Shown here: positions 1 through 10,069 of the stretch, piece after piece
Numbering within the stretch: the stretch's first letter is position 1
Layout: each line of letters starts with the position of its first letter
Origin: Clostridiales bacterium
GTDB taxonomy: Bacteria > Bacillota > Clostridia > Tissierellales > GPF-1
Direction: 5' to 3'
Assembly: GCA_013619125.1 (NCBI GenBank)
Contig: JABXKS010000094.1
Location: 40,000-103,999 of the forward strand
Length of the DNA: 64,000 nt
Translations under genes and position numbers: made by a program
Notes under the pieces: model-generated
Told to the model about the DNA's origin: nothing
The model's input: the letters and a program-made list of their open reading frames with translations, nothing else
Database searches by the model: none

Positions 1-2
1 AG

Positions 3-440
3 ATTGGAAACCGAGGTGCTCTGGCGGTGTCTGGCCTCATGTGGCTGGCTGCAATGGCATATTTGATTACTGGATGGATCGGGTTGCTTGCCGATGGCTC
101 TGCGGCGTCCTTGGCCTTTCAAAGCCTGTTGGTGGTGCTGACGGCGATTCTAGGGGTGCTGGTGTGGCGATTTGCATCGAAGCATGCCGCTGAGATTGCA
201 TTGACGGGTGTTTTTGGCACCATGACCAATACACTCGGTGTTTTGACTATGATATATTTGCTCTACGGGAGACGCTTTGCGGAAACGCTGGGGCAAGACC
301 CGGAGACAGCGGGAAAAATGATAATTTCAATTGGATTGACCAACGGGGTGCCGGAGATGATTGTAGCCATGATCGTTTCGACCTATGTGGTCTTGGCATT
401 GTTGAAGAATAGAGGAGACAGTAATGGTTCTAGTCATTGA
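3..440 (+). CDS. ECF transporter S component (partial, 5' end outside window)
   Basis: This is the C-terminal part of a small integral membrane protein. The reading frame is open to the left edge and its start lies upstream, so the GTG at 27 is probably internal. The visible part has about four hydrophobic segments and a conserved-looking stretch [13 protein letters not shown] followed by [15 protein letters not shown], which resembles the COG4684-type S components of energy-coupling-factor transporters. Such proteins bind a vitamin or similar substrate and use a shared EcfA1A2T motor. It overlaps coaX by 17 nt, so a pantothenate-related substrate is plausible by context only. A candidate motor, ecfA1A2T, lies at 51978-54459. 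Family call fairly firm, substrate unknown. Confidence 0.7.
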   Translation: MGNRGALAVSGLMWLAAMAYLITGWIGLLADGSAASLAFQSLLVVLTAILGVLVWRFASKHAAEIALTGVFGTMTNTLGVLTMIYLLYGRRFAETLGQDPETAGKMIISIGLTNGVPEMIVAMIVSTYVVLALLKNRGDSNGSSH

Positions 441-1200
441 CGTGGGGAATACCAATATTACCCTCGGATTGTATAAAAAAGAGGGTTTATATCTAAAAAA
501 ATCTTGGCGCATCGCAACCGATCGTCAAAAAACTAGCGATGAATTTGGGATCTTGATCACCCAATTGTTTCAGCATGACGGGTTGGATCCGGAGTCGGTG
601 GAGGCCGTGATTATTTCCTCGGTTGTACCGCCGATCATGTATTCCTTGGAAGCGATGACGATCAAGTACTTTGAGATGAGACCGCTGATTGTTGGACCGG
701 GAATTAAAACCGGCATGTTGATTCATTATGACAACCCCAAGCAAGTCGGGGCGGATCGCATTGTTAATGCGGTTGCGGCATTCCAAAAATACGGCGGCCC
801 TTTGGTCATTGTTGATTTCGGAACGGCAACCACTTTTTGCGCCATAAATGAAAAAGGCGATTATCTCGGTGGAACCATCGCGCCGGGGATCAAGATTGCC
901 AGCGACGCTTTGTTTGAACGAACGGCAAAATTGCCGAAGGTTGAAATTCGCATGCCAGATCGTGTGATTTGTCGCAATACGACAGAGAGCATTCAGTCGG
1001 GTATCTCTATCGGGCAGGTTGGCTTGGTGGATTATATCGTCCGTAGAATGGTGGAGGAGCTGGGCGGTTCAGTTTCAAAAGTAGTAGCAACCGGCGGATT
1101 GGCTTCCATGATTGCTTCTGCGTCGGAAACCATTGAAGTCATCGATAAGCGGTTGACCCTGGACGGGTTGAAGATTATCTATGATCGCAACCGGGTCTAG
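424..1200 (+). CDS. coaX: type III pantothenate kinase
   Basis: CoaX phosphorylates pantothenate, the first step of coenzyme A synthesis, in the cytoplasm. At 258 aa it has the usual length. It shows the ASKHA-fold phosphate motifs: DVGNTN near residue 6, and DFGTATTF near 136 followed by GGTIAPGI. Type III enzymes are insensitive to CoA feedback and typically need a monovalent cation. The ATG overlaps the end of the preceding S-component gene, and the stop abuts dusB, so translation of the three is probably coupled. The usual type I enzyme, coaA, is not in the window. Confidence 0.95.
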   Translation: MVLVIDVGNTNITLGLYKKEGLYLKKSWRIATDRQKTSDEFGILITQLFQHDGLDPESVEAVIISSVVPPIMYSLEAMTIKYFEMRPLIVGPGIKTGMLIHYDNPKQVGADRIVNAVAAFQKYGGPLVIVDFGTATTFCAINEKGDYLGGTIAPGIKIASDALFERTAKLPKVEIRMPDRVICRNTTESIQSGISIGQVGLVDYIVRRMVEELGGSVSKVVATGGLASMIASASETIEVIDKRLTLDGLKIIYDRNRV

Positions 1201-1209
1201 GTGGCTGGT

Positions 1210-2187
1210 ATGAAGATAGGAAATCTTGAGCTTGAAACGCCGTTGTTTTTGGCCCCTATGGCGGGAATCACGGATATGCCTTTTCGTGCGATCTGCCGCG
1301 AATTTGGAGCGGATTTTGTTTGCACGGAAATGGTGAGTGCGAAGGCATTGTATTACGGCGACAAGAAATCGCAGCGCTTGATGGTGATTCATCCGGAAGA
1401 GCAACCCGTCTCTTTGCAGATTTTTGGAGAGAATCCTGAGATTCTTTCCGAGGTTGTCAAGCGGTTTATCAATCCTCGAGAAGATATCGCGGTACTGGAT
1501 TTTAATATGGGATGTCCCGCGCCCAAGATTGTGAAAAATGGCGCGGGTAGCGCCTTGGTCAAGGATTTGGATCGAGCCCAAGCGGCAGTGGAAGCCATTG
1601 TGAAGGCATCCAATCATCCGGTGTCCGTTAAAATTCGCATCGGATGGGAGACTGGAGAAAAGCGCGGCATTGAAATCGCCAAGCGGATGGAGGCGACGGG
1701 CATCGATTTTTTGGTTGTCCATGGACGAACACGCGCAGAGTTTTATCAGGGCAAGGCAGATTGGGAAGAGATTGCCAAGATTAAAGCAGCTGTTTCCATT
1801 CCGGTGATTGGAAATGGAGATATCGCCAGTGGCGAGGTTGCCATGAAACGATTGAAAGAATCTAAGGTGGATGGATTGATGATTGGGCGAGGCGCCCATG
1901 GGAATCCCTGGATTTTTCAAAAAATCAAAGCGGAATTGCGAGGAGAGATCTGGACACCGCCAACGATGGAGGAAAAAATTGCAGTGGCAAGCCGCCAGTT
2001 GCATGGTCTTGCCGCCCATAAGGGTGAGCGAACCGCAGTTCTTGAAATGCGGAAAGATTTTGGATGGTATTTAAAGGGAGGCCCCTTCGCAACGGAGTAT
2101 CGCGTCCGCTCCTACAACGTGACAACCTTGGCTGAAATGGAAGAGCTGTTTGAAGAGTATGTAAGGCAAGTGAAGAGTTTAAAATGA
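1210..2187 (+). CDS. dusB: tRNA-dihydrouridine synthase, DusB type
   Basis: This FMN- and NADPH-dependent enzyme reduces uridines in the D-loop of tRNA. It is 325 aa from the ATG at 1210. That start is preferred over the GTG at 1201 because the AGGTGG at 1199-1204 then works as the ribosome binding site and the protein starts MKIGNLELETPLFLAPMAG, typical of the family. The FMN-barrel start APMAGITD is present. The active-site loop NMGCPAPKI carries the catalytic Cys at about residue 102, and a later phosphate-binding GRGAHGNPWIF is visible. It follows coaX directly and is probably co-transcribed with it. Confidence 0.93.
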   Translation: MKIGNLELETPLFLAPMAGITDMPFRAICREFGADFVCTEMVSAKALYYGDKKSQRLMVIHPEEQPVSLQIFGENPEILSEVVKRFINPREDIAVLDFNMGCPAPKIVKNGAGSALVKDLDRAQAAVEAIVKASNHPVSVKIRIGWETGEKRGIEIAKRMEATGIDFLVVHGRTRAEFYQGKADWEEIAKIKAAVSIPVIGNGDIASGEVAMKRLKESKVDGLMIGRGAHGNPWIFQKIKAELRGEIWTPPTMEEKIAVASRQLHGLAAHKGERTAVLEMRKDFGWYLKGGPFATEYRVRSYNVTTLAEMEELFEEYVRQVKSLK

Positions 2188-2192
2188 TTTGC

Positions 2193-2221
2193 TTGACAAG
2201 AATTCATCCTTTCACTATAAT
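2193..2221 (+). promoter_or_regulatory. sigma-A type promoter for greA-lysS
   Basis: There is a perfect TTGACA at 2193-2198 and a perfect TATAAT at 2216-2221, separated by 17 nt, starting 5 nt after the dusB stop. This is the best consensus promoter seen in the window and should make greA-lysS a separate strong transcription unit. Confidence 0.85.
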
Positions 2222-2269
2222 CGGATTATATGTAAACATTTCGCAATCATGCGAAAGGGAGGGGAAGTC

Positions 2270-2749
2270 ATGGCAAATAAAGAAGTAATTTTAACAAAAG
2301 AAGGATTTACTAAGCTGGAAGCAGAGTATAAGGAATTGAAGAACATTAGGCGTGGGGAAGTATCCGAGCGGATTCGAATTGCAAAGGGCTTTGGCGACCT
2401 GAGCGAAAACGCGGAGTATGATGCCGCGAAAAATGAGCAAGCTCAGGTGGAAGAACGCATTTATAAACTGCAAGAAATGTTGGCGCACGCCAAGATCATC
2501 AAGGAAGAAGAAATCGATGATCAGATTGTGGGTGTGGGAAGTCATGTCAAGATTCGAGATCTGGAATTTGACGAAGTGGAAGAATACATCGTTGTAGGCT
2601 CCACGGAAGCAGATCCATTCCAAAATCGAATTTCAAACGAGTCCCCGGTTGGAAGAGCCTTGTTGGGCCATTCTGCTGGAGCATTTGTCGATGTTGAAGT
2701 CCCTAACGGAGAAATCGTAAAGTATGAAATCCTAGAGATTTCTAGATAG
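2270..2749 (+). CDS. greA: transcription elongation factor GreA
   Basis: GreA rescues backtracked RNA polymerase by inserting its coiled coil into the secondary channel and stimulating transcript cleavage. The start at 2270 follows GGGAGGGGAAG and gives 159 aa, the usual length; an upstream in-frame extension to 2189 would run through the promoter and is rejected. The N-terminal coiled coil contains [13 protein letters not shown], with the acidic tip residues that coordinate the polymerase Mg ion. The C-terminal FKBP-like domain ends with [14 protein letters not shown]. The gene lies 10 nt before lysS, a common pairing in Bacillota. Confidence 0.97.
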   Translation: MANKEVILTKEGFTKLEAEYKELKNIRRGEVSERIRIAKGFGDLSENAEYDAAKNEQAQVEERIYKLQEMLAHAKIIKEEEIDDQIVGVGSHVKIRDLEFDEVEEYIVVGSTEADPFQNRISNESPVGRALLGHSAGAFVDVEVPNGEIVKYEILEISR

Positions 2750-2759
2750 GGGGAGCAAC

Positions 2760-4232
2760 ATGTCAGAAGTTGAAAACATAAATGAATTACTTCAGGTGAG
2801 ACGCGATAAACTGAAGAAATATCAAGATAATGGATGCAATCCCTTTGATCATGTGAAGTTTGAAGTGACGGCGAAAGCAGCCGAACTGAAGGCGGATTTT
2901 GAAGCAGTTGAAGGAAATGAAGTAACGGTTGCTGGTCGTGTGATGTCGAAGCGTGGACAAGGCAAGGTTGCCTTTTATGACCTTCAAGACAGCACAGACC
3001 GTGTTCAATTGTTCTTAAAGAAAGATTTATTGGGGGAAGACGTCTATGCGGACGTAAAAACCTTTGATATTGGCGACCATATCGGTGTAACTGGTGAGGT
3101 GTTTAAAACCAAGATGGGCGAGGTTTCGATCCGTGCCAAAAAGGTGACACTCTTATCGAAATCGCTTCAAATATTGCCAGAAAAATTCCATGGATTGAAA
3201 GATCCAGATCTTCGCTATCGCCAGCGTTATGTGGATTTGATTATGAATCCAGAAGTGAAGAACGTGTTTCGAACGCGATCGAAAATTCAACGCTATATCC
3301 GAGAGTTTTACGATGACCGCGGATATATGGAAGTGGAGACACCTGTGCTTTCAACCTTGGCGGGGGGCGCGTCGGCGCGACCTTTTATCACGCATCATAA
3401 CTCGCTCGACATTCCCATGTATTTGAGAATCGCCTTGGAATTGCCGCTGAAACGATTGATCGTCGGTGGTTTTGACCGGGTGTATGAGATGAGCCGTGTG
3501 TTCCGAAACGAAGGCATGGATAGCACCCATAACCCAGAATTCACGATGCTTGAGTCCTATGAAGCCTACGCGGATTATGAAGATGTGATGGCTTTGGTGG
3601 AAGATCTGTTTGGATTTTTGGCAGAGCGTGTGCTGGAAAAGAATTCTGTTGAGTTTAAGGGACGTGAGATCTCCTTGGAGGCGCCGTTTAAGCGGGCGCG
3701 CATGGTAGATCTTGTCAAAGAACATACGGGCGTTGATTTCGATGCGGTAACGGATCGAGAAGAAGCGATCCGATTGGCTAAAGGGCTGCACCTTGAGGTG
3801 AAAGGCCATGAGTCGATCGGCGTATTAATTGAAGAGGCATTTGATGTCTTCGTGGAGGAGCACTTGGTGCAACCTACCTTTGTCACGCATCATCCGGTGG
3901 AGATTTCACCGCTTGCGAAGAAGGATCCCGAAGATCCGCGCTATACCCAACGATTCGAGCTCTTTATTTCTGGTGCCGAGTATGCCAACGCATTTTCCGA
4001 GCTGAATGATCCTATCGATCAAAAGGAGCGTTTTACTGCGCAAGTTGCATTAAAAGACGCGGGGGATGAAGAAGCACATCCGTTTGACGCAGACTTTATC
4101 AATGCGTTGGAGATTGGACTTCCACCAACGGGTGGTCTTGGAATTGGGATTGATCGTTTGGTGATGTTGTTCACCAATCAGGCGAGCATTCGAGACGTAC
4201 TTTTGTTTCCAACGATGAAGCCTATTGAATAA
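2760..4232 (+). CDS. lysS: lysyl-tRNA synthetase, class II
   Basis: LysS charges tRNA-Lys with lysine. At 490 aa it has normal length. It has an N-terminal OB-fold anticodon-binding domain (about residues 55-145, with [19 protein letters not shown]) and a class II catalytic core. Core motifs visible are [10 protein letters not shown] (motif 1 region), [18 protein letters not shown] (motif 2) and [13 protein letters not shown] (motif 3). The ATG at 2760 follows GGGGGAGC. An intrinsic terminator starts 8 nt after the stop, ending the greA-lysS unit. Confidence 0.98.
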   Translation: MSEVENINELLQVRRDKLKKYQDNGCNPFDHVKFEVTAKAAELKADFEAVEGNEVTVAGRVMSKRGQGKVAFYDLQDSTDRVQLFLKKDLLGEDVYADVKTFDIGDHIGVTGEVFKTKMGEVSIRAKKVTLLSKSLQILPEKFHGLKDPDLRYRQRYVDLIMNPEVKNVFRTRSKIQRYIREFYDDRGYMEVETPVLSTLAGGASARPFITHHNSLDIPMYLRIALELPLKRLIVGGFDRVYEMSRVFRNEGMDSTHNPEFTMLESYEAYADYEDVMALVEDLFGFLAERVLEKNSVEFKGREISLEAPFKRARMVDLVKEHTGVDFDAVTDREEAIRLAKGLHLEVKGHESIGVLIEEAFDVFVEEHLVQPTFVTHHPVEISPLAKKDPEDPRYTQRFELFISGAEYANAFSELNDPIDQKERFTAQVALKDAGDEEAHPFDADFINALEIGLPPTGGLGIGIDRLVMLFTNQASIRDVLLFPTMKPIE

Positions 4233-4239
4233 GGAATAT

Positions 4240-4265
4240 GAGGATCGGAAACGATCCTCTTTTTT
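4240..4265 (+). terminator. intrinsic terminator after lysS
   Basis: An 8-bp stem (GAGGATCG at 4240-4247 with CGATCCTC at 4252-4259) is capped by a GAAA tetraloop and followed by six T. Confidence 0.9.
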
Positions 4266-4296
4266 GTGTAAAAAATTCATAAACTCTTCGAGAAAT

Positions 4297-4326
4297 TTGG
4301 TGCGAAGTGAAAAAGAATGATACAAT
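4297..4326 (+). promoter_or_regulatory. probable promoter for thpR-secA-prfB
   Basis: TTGGTG at 4297-4302 and TACAAT at 4321-4326 are 18 nt apart. They lie after the lysS terminator and 22 nt before the thpR start. The -35 match is moderate. Confidence 0.55.
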
Positions 4327-4348
4327 AATGGAAGTTTAGGAGGTCGCT

Positions 4349-4906
4349 ATGCGTATCTTTTTTGGAATTGCTTTTCCTGATAAAATCAAGGAACAATTAA
4401 AGACGGAAGCCGCTGTTTGCAGAGAGTATTGCGAGAAAGGGCGTTTCATGCAAGAAGAGAATTTTCATTTGACCCTTCGATTTGTTGGGGAAGTGGAACC
4501 TCCGATGTTGGAAACCTTTCAGCAGATACTGGAAGAGACGGCAGAACAGGTGGCGCCCTTTCAAATTCATTTGACCGGCCTTGGGCGGTTTTCCAAACGC
4601 GGAGGCGATATCTTGTTTCGCGGGCTTCGGCGCGAGCGCGGCTTGGGCGGACTCGTAAGGAATTTGGACCGTGCCTTCAAAAAGCAGGGATTTCCTGTGG
4701 AAAAAATGCCATTTCGTCCTCATGTCACCTTGGCGAGACGGGTGTATTGGGCTGATGGCTTTGAGAAGGTGCAACGGGAAGTGAAGCTGGAGGATCTGGA
4801 GATCGATGTGAGTCAGATTATGATTATGGAAAGTGTTCGGGTCAACGGGGAATTGGTTTATCGCCCCATCACCCATGTGAATTTAAACAAACAGACAGAA
4901 GAATAA
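4349..4906 (+). CDS. thpR: RNA 2',3'-cyclic phosphodiesterase (2H family)
   Basis: This is a 185-aa member of the 2H phosphoesterase family (LigT/ThpR), which opens 2',3'-cyclic phosphates on RNA and can ligate 2'-5' ends in vitro. Both signature H-x-T-x motifs are present: HLTLRF near residue 39 and HVTLAR near residue 127. The start follows TTAGGAGG with good spacing. It is the first gene of a unit with secA 13 nt downstream. The physiological substrate of bacterial members is not well established. Confidence 0.92.
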   Translation: MRIFFGIAFPDKIKEQLKTEAAVCREYCEKGRFMQEENFHLTLRFVGEVEPPMLETFQQILEETAEQVAPFQIHLTGLGRFSKRGGDILFRGLRRERGLGGLVRNLDRAFKKQGFPVEKMPFRPHVTLARRVYWADGFEKVQREVKLEDLEIDVSQIMIMESVRVNGELVYRPITHVNLNKQTEE

Positions 4907-4919
4907 TGGAGGGAATCGA

Positions 4920-7661
4920 ATGAAAAAAATATTGGAGTCTTTTTTCGGATCGCAAAGTAGCCGGGAAATCAAACGAATTACACCGTTTTCTGAGAAGGTC
5001 CTCGCCTTGGAAGAAACAATGAAAGCTTTGAGTGATGAAGCCTTGCGCGCAAAAACCGATGAGTTTCGCACTCGGTTGACGGCGGGAGAAACCGAGGATG
5101 ACTTATTGTCGGAAGCCTTTGGTGTATGTCGAGAGGCGGCGAGCCGTGTTTTGGGTCTCACCCATTATCCTGTTCAATTGATCGGCGGGGTTGTTCTTCA
5201 TCAGGGCGATATTGCCGAGATGAAAACCGGGGAAGGCAAGACCTTGGTTGCAACGCTGGCGGGGTATTTAAATGCCTTGAGCGGAAAAGGAGTCCATGTG
5301 GTGACGGTCAATGATTATTTGGCCAAACGTGATATGGAATGGATGGGCAAGGTCTATGAATTTTTGGGCTTGACTACGGGCTGTATTGTTCACGGCATGA
5401 ATGACGTGGAACGAAAAGCAGCCTACGCGGCGGATATTACCTACGGAACCAACAATGAGTTTGGATTTGATTTTCTAAGGGATAATATGGCCGTTTTTAA
5501 AGAACGGCGTGTGCAACGCGCGCTTCACTATGCCATCGTTGATGAGGTAGATAGTATTTTGATTGATGAGGCGAGAACGCCTTTGATTATATCGGGACAG
5601 GGAGACACTGCGTCCACCCTGTATCAGGTCGCGAATCTTTTTGTCAAAACCTTGAAGGGAAGAAAAGAAGATCCCAACAAGGTGCGGGGGATCGAGGAGC
5701 GATTGGATCGCAAATTCGTAGAAGAAGAAGCCGATTTTGTTACCGATGAAAAGGGCAAGTCCGTCTCCTTGGGAGAAAAAGGGGTGGACAAGGCCGAAAA
5801 ATATTTTGGTGTGGATAATCTTGCGGATCTGGAGCATATGGAGCTTCAGCATCGGATTAATCAGGCGCTGCGCGCCAATTATTTGATGTTTCGGGATCAG
5901 GATTATGTCGTCAAGGAAGGGGAAGTCATTATAGTCGATGATTTCACCGGCCGATTGATGCAGGGACGTCGATATTCCGAGGGGTTGCATCAGGCGATTG
6001 AAGCCAAGGAAGGGGTTGAGATTCAAAAAGAATCCAAGACCCTGGCAACCATCACCTTCCAGAACTATTTTAGGATGTATGAAAAACTTTCTGGTATGAC
6101 GGGTACCGCCTTGACTGAGGAAGATGAGTTCCGTCATATTTATAGCATGAATGTCATCGAGATTCCAACGAACCGCCCCGTGGTGCGACTGGATCATCCC
6201 GATATGGTTTACAAAAATGTTGAAGGTAAATTTAATTCCGTGATCGAAGAGATCGTGAAGGCGAATCAGACGGGGCAACCGGTCTTGGTGGGTACGATTA
6301 CCATTGAGACTTCGGAGCTTTTAAGCAGGATGTTGAAGCGCCGCGGCGTGAATCATCAGGTATTGAATGCCAAGCAGCACGGGAAAGAGGCGGAGATTGT
6401 GGCGCAAGCCGGCCGTTTGGGTGCAGTTACCATTGCGACCAATATGGCAGGCCGTGGAACGGATATTGTCTTAGGCGGTAATCCGGTTTTCTTGGCAAAA
6501 TCACGCATGAAGAAACATTACGACGAGCATATGATTGAGATGGCGGATTCCTATTTTGATACGCAGGATCCTGAAATACTTGCGGTGCGAGAGACGTATG
6601 TGAAAGCATTGGAAACCGCGAAACAGGAATTGAAGGATGAACAGGAAAGCGTGTTGGCTGCTGGCGGTCTTTATATCATCGGAACGGAGCGCCATGAATC
6701 AAGACGAATCGATAATCAATTGCGTGGCCGATCCGGTCGACAGGGAGATCCGGGCGCGTCCCGATTCTATATTTCCTTGGATGACGATTTGATGCGTCTA
6801 TTCGGCGGGGAACGGGTGCAAACCATGGTGGATCGATTGGGATTGCCAGATGATGAACCCATAGAAGCAAAGATTCTTTCTAGAAGCATTGAGTCGGCGC
6901 AGGAAAAAATTGAGGCGAGAAACTTCGGCATTCGGAAAAACGTCTTGCAATATGATGACGTGATGAACACCCAGCGGAATATCATCTACGAACAGCGCCG
7001 CCGCGTCCTTGAAGGGGAGAACCTGAAAGATCAGATTGAAGAGATGATCGACGGCGTCATTGATGAGGTGGTCGCGCATCACACCCAACAACGATATCCA
7101 GAGGACTGGAAACTTGCGGATCTGGCCGAGGCCATGAATCAATACTACCCGATTGAAGGCGCCTTACAGATCGAGCATGTGGAAGATTTGACACGAGAAA
7201 CGCTGAAAGAAATTTTGAAAACTCAAGCGATGGTGGGTTACGGGCATCAGGAAGAAGCCTTTGACGTGCAAATACGTGAAATTGAGCGGATTGTTTTGCT
7301 GCAAACGGTCGATCGTCATTGGATGGATCATATCGACGCCATGGATCAATTGCGACGAGGGATTGGGCTTCGCGCTATGGGACAAGAAGATCCGGTTCGT
7401 GCCTATCAAAACGAAGGCTACGAGATGTTCAATACCATGACCCATACGATCCGCGAGGAGACGGTGAAAACCATGTATCGTGTTCGTCCGCAACGAAAGA
7501 TGGAGCGAAAACAGGTGGCGAAGATTACCGGCACGTCCGGAGGCGATGCACCGGTGAAACGAAAAACCGTGGTGCGTTCCAACAAGAAGATTGGACGAAA
7601 TGATCCCTGTCCATGCGGATCGGGAAAGAAATATAAAAAATGCTGCGGTAAGGATGCGTAG
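4920..7661 (+). CDS. secA: preprotein translocase ATPase SecA
   Basis: SecA drives secreted proteins through the SecYEG channel; secE and secY are also in this window. At 913 aa it is full length. Helicase motifs seen are Walker [10 protein letters not shown] near residue 101, the Walker B region [15 protein letters not shown] near 208, [11 protein letters not shown], and motif [16 protein letters not shown]. The C terminus carries the zinc-binding linker [16 protein letters not shown], used for SecB or ribosome contact. An AAGGAGG-like site overlaps its stop and serves prfB, suggesting coupling. Confidence 0.98.
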   Translation: MKKILESFFGSQSSREIKRITPFSEKVLALEETMKALSDEALRAKTDEFRTRLTAGETEDDLLSEAFGVCREAASRVLGLTHYPVQLIGGVVLHQGDIAEMKTGEGKTLVATLAGYLNALSGKGVHVVTVNDYLAKRDMEWMGKVYEFLGLTTGCIVHGMNDVERKAAYAADITYGTNNEFGFDFLRDNMAVFKERRVQRALHYAIVDEVDSILIDEARTPLIISGQGDTASTLYQVANLFVKTLKGRKEDPNKVRGIEERLDRKFVEEEADFVTDEKGKSVSLGEKGVDKAEKYFGVDNLADLEHMELQHRINQALRANYLMFRDQDYVVKEGEVIIVDDFTGRLMQGRRYSEGLHQAIEAKEGVEIQKESKTLATITFQNYFRMYEKLSGMTGTALTEEDEFRHIYSMNVIEIPTNRPVVRLDHPDMVYKNVEGKFNSVIEEIVKANQTGQPVLVGTITIETSELLSRMLKRRGVNHQVLNAKQHGKEAEIVAQAGRLGAVTIATNMAGRGTDIVLGGNPVFLAKSRMKKHYDEHMIEMADSYFDTQDPEILAVRETYVKALETAKQELKDEQESVLAAGGLYIIGTERHESRRIDNQLRGRSGRQGDPGASRFYISLDDDLMRLFGGERVQTMVDRLGLPDDEPIEAKILSRSIESAQEKIEARNFGIRKNVLQYDDVMNTQRNIIYEQRRRVLEGENLKDQIEEMIDGVIDEVVAHHTQQRYPEDWKLADLAEAMNQYYPIEGALQIEHVEDLTRETLKEILKTQAMVGYGHQEEAFDVQIREIERIVLLQTVDRHWMDHIDAMDQLRRGIGLRAMGQEDPVRAYQNEGYEMFNTMTHTIREETVKTMYRVRPQRKMERKQVAKITGTSGGDAPVKRKTVVRSNKKIGRNDPCPCGSGKKYKKCCGKDA

Positions 7662-7670
7662 GAGGCAATG

Positions 7671-8784
7671 ATGTTTGAATTAGAGAGTCTAAAGCAACGA
7701 TATCAATCCGCCAAAGAGAGTTTGGCGGAACTCGAGGTGTCTCTTTGACACACCTGTGATTCAAACTCGGGTGGAAGAACTGGAAATGGAAATGGCGAAA
7801 CCGGAATTCTGGAATGATCAGGAAACCGCACAGCCTTTTATTCTTGAGATGAAGCAATGCAAGGCGGATCTTTCCCGGGTGGAAGAAATCGTGGATCTGT
7901 TGGAAGAATTTGAGATGATGCTGGAGTTTGCGGATCTGGAAGAGCCTGATGCAGAGGCGCAGTTAGAGCTTGTCCAGACTGCCAAAGCGGTTGAAAAAGC
8001 CCTAGAAAAGTTGTCTTTGGACACCCTGCTTCATGGTGAGTATGATCATCACTCCGCCATAATTTCCATCCATGCCGGATCTGGTGGAACCGATGCGCAG
8101 GATTGGGCGCAAATTCTTCTTAGAATGGAACTTCGCTGGTGCGAAAAAAAGGGGTACTCGATTACAGAATTGGACCTGCAGCGAGACACGGAAGCGGGGG
8201 TCAAATCGGCGACGTACCGCATTGGCGGGAAAAACGCCTATGGCTATTTGAAAGCAGAGAAAGGCGTGCACCGTCTGGTGCGGATTTCACCCTTTGATTC
8301 TTCTGGAAAGCGCCATACCTCGTTTTCGTCGGTGGATGTAATGCCGGAGCTTGCTGATGATGAAGAATTGGCGATTGACCCTAAGGATCTTAGGGTGGAC
8401 ACCTATCGATCTGGCGGAGCCGGTGGTCAGCATGTCAATAAAACCGATTCTGCGATTCGCATCACCCATATTCCAACCGGGGTTGTGGTGCAATGCCAGA
8501 ATGAGCGATCGCAGATTAAAAACCGTGCGACGGCCATGAAGATGCTGATGGGTAAGTTGATTGAAATTCAGCAGCAGGAAAAAAAGGAAAAAATCGAAGA
8601 TATTCAGGGGAATTATCGAGAGATCGCCTGGGGCAATCAGATTCGTTCCTATGTTTTCCATCCCTATTCCATGGTGAAGGATCATCGCACCCAAACGGAA
8701 ACGGGCAATGTGCAGGCTGTTATGGATGGTGATTTGGATCGGTTTATCGAAAGCTATTTAAAACTTCATACCAAGGGAAAATAA
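7671..8784 (+). CDS. prfB: peptide chain release factor 2, with programmed +1 frameshift
   Basis: RF2 ends translation at UGA and UAA. The gene is in two frames: a short 25-codon frame from ATG 7671 (5 nt after AGGAGG) reaches an in-frame TGA at 7746-7748, and translation must shift +1 at CTT to continue from GAC at 7747. The fused product is about 370 aa, normal for RF2. The main frame shows the SPF stop-codon recognition motif (RISPFDSSGKRH) and the catalytic loop SGGAGGQHVN. This is autoregulation, not a pseudogene: low RF2 lets the UGA be shifted through. It follows secA by 9 nt and ends at an intrinsic terminator. Confidence 0.96.
7734..7749 (+). promoter_or_regulatory. prfB: prfB recoding site
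   Basis: The order is GAGGTG (internal Shine-Dalgarno-like, fully complementary to the 16S CACCTC), a TCT spacer codon, the slippery CTT, the TGA stop and a following C. The 3-nt gap between the SD element and CTT is the same as in the classical E. coli site; the SD itself differs from the classical AGGGGG. Confidence 0.93.
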
Positions 8785-8788
8785 ACGA

Positions 8789-8814
8789 AAACTCGGAGAA
8801 ATCCGAGTTTTTTT
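8789..8814 (+). terminator. intrinsic terminator after prfB
   Basis: An 8-bp stem (AACTCGGA at 8790-8797 with TCCGAGTT at 8802-8809) has a GAAA loop and a T tract of seven. Confidence 0.9.
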
Positions 8815-8841
8815 ATGATCCTCACCCAAATATGGTAAAAT
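8813..8841 (+). promoter_or_regulatory. weak promoter candidate for ispF-natAB
   Basis: TAAAAT at 8836-8841 is a good -10. The -35 at 17-nt spacing is only TTATGA (8813-8818), overlapping the T tract of the preceding terminator. Confidence 0.4.
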
Positions 8842-8868
8842 AAAGGGAATACACGAGGAGGAATCTGC

Positions 8869-9348
8869 ATGAGAATAGGGATTGGAATCGACGCGCATCG
8901 ACTGGTGCCGGAGCGGCCATTAATTCTGGGAGGGGTGACCATTCCGTATGATTTGGGTTTGCTGGGCCATTCCGATGCGGATGTGTTGACGCATGCAATT
9001 ATGGATGCCCTCTTAGGCGCCGTGGCGCTTGGCGATATTGGCCAGCATTTTCCACCCAGTGATGAAGCTTATCGTGGCGCGAATAGCTTGGATTTGCTTG
9101 AAGCTGTGATGGCGCTGCTGATGGAACGGAACTTTCGAGTAGGCAATATCGACGCGGTGATTGTGGCACAGGCCCCAAAAATGGCGGAATATCTGCCGAT
9201 GATGAGAGAAAAGTTGGCTGCAGTGATGGGCATTGATTGTGATCGGGTTTCCATCAAGGCGACAACGACGGAAAAAATGGGATATGAAGGAAGAGGAGAA
9301 GGGATCTCCGCGCAAGCGGTCGTGCTGGTGGAGGCGTTCGATGATTAA
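8869..9348 (+). CDS. ispF: 2-C-methyl-D-erythritol 2,4-cyclodiphosphate synthase
   Basis: IspF makes the cyclic diphosphate intermediate of the non-mevalonate (MEP) isoprenoid pathway. It is 159 aa, the normal size. It shows the metal-site motif GIDAHRL at residues 5-11 and LGHSDADVLTHAI near 34, and ends with the family GYEGRGEGISAQAVVLV. The start follows CGAGGAGGAATC. Its 3' end overlaps the start of the ABC ATPase gene by 8 nt. Neither ispD nor other MEP genes are in the window. Confidence 0.97.
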   Translation: MRIGIGIDAHRLVPERPLILGGVTIPYDLGLLGHSDADVLTHAIMDALLGAVALGDIGQHFPPSDEAYRGANSLDLLEAVMALLMERNFRVGNIDAVIVAQAPKMAEYLPMMREKLAAVMGIDCDRVSIKATTTEKMGYEGRGEGISAQAVVLVEAFDD

Positions 9349-10069
9349 GGTAAAAGATCTGACCAAACGATTTGGCAGTTTTACAGCGGTGGATGACCTC
9401 TCTTTTTTTATTCCGAAGGGGCAGGTGTTCGGCCTTCTCGGAGAGAATGGCGCGGGCAAGACAACAACCCTTCGCATGATGGCAACCATGCTGCAGCCAT
9501 CTTCCGGATTCATTCAGATTCACGGGGTCAACGCCATTGATTTTCCGGAGGATGCGCGGGCTCACATCGGAATTTTGTTCGGTGGAGAAACCGGATTGTA
9601 CGATCGATTGACCGCGAGAGAAAATATCCTCTACTTTGCCAGATTGAACGGAATGGAGTTGAAGATGGCCAATGAACGCGTGGAGCGATTGGCGATGCAG
9701 TTGGAGATGACGGAATATCTGGATCGAAGAGCGGGCAATTTTTCCAAGGGGATGAAGCAGAAGGTTGCCTTGGCCAGAAGCATTGTGCACGATCCAGAAA
9801 TCATGCTCTTCGATGAGCCGACGGCGGGACTGGATGTGTCGGCGATTCGCCTGGTGCACGCCTTTATTCGCGAATTGAAAGCAGAAGGGAAAACCATTGT
9901 CTTCTCCAGCCATACCATGACAGAGGTCATGGCTCTTTGTGATGCGATCGGAATTATTGACCGCGGGAAACTCATTGAATTTGGGAGCCTGCATGACCTC
10001 GAGAAACGAGCGCCGGGCATGAGTTTGGAAGAGTTCTTTTTGCATCGAATAAGCGAGGATCGACGATGA
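9341..10069 (+). CDS. natA: ABC exporter ATP-binding protein, NatA type
   Basis: This ATPase subunit is 242 aa from ATG 9341, where GGTGGAGG gives the ribosome binding site; the longer in-frame reading back to 9233 lies wholly within ispF and is rejected. It shows Walker A GENGAGKTTT, signature FSKGMKQKVALAR, Walker [13 protein letters not shown] and an H-loop SSHTMTEV. The sequence and its pairing with an ABC-2 permease resemble the Bacillus NatAB sodium exporter. Substrate by homology only; other ABC-2 exporters share this architecture. Confidence 0.85.
   Translation: MIKVKDLTKRFGSFTAVDDLSFFIPKGQVFGLLGENGAGKTTTLRMMATMLQPSSGFIQIHGVNAIDFPEDARAHIGILFGGETGLYDRLTARENILYFARLNGMELKMANERVERLAMQLEMTEYLDRRAGNFSKGMKQKVALARSIVHDPEIMLFDEPTAGLDVSAIRLVHAFIRELKAEGKTIVFSSHTMTEVMALCDAIGIIDRGKLIEFGSLHDLEKRAPGMSLEEFFLHRISEDRR

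Noticed and set aside
1075..2019. Long minus-strand frame of 314 aa opposite dusB
   Set aside because: It lies antisense to a clear gene, has no ribosome binding site and its composition is rich in His, Arg and Cys like other shadow frames.
7668..7748. prfB as a broken gene because of the early TGA
   Set aside because: The CTT-TGA-C context with an SD-like element at the right distance is the known programmed frameshift, and the downstream frame is intact.
9233..9340. Extended natA start at 9233
   Set aside because: It would lie wholly within ispF and add residues not seen in this family; ATG 9341 has a GGTGGAGG site.
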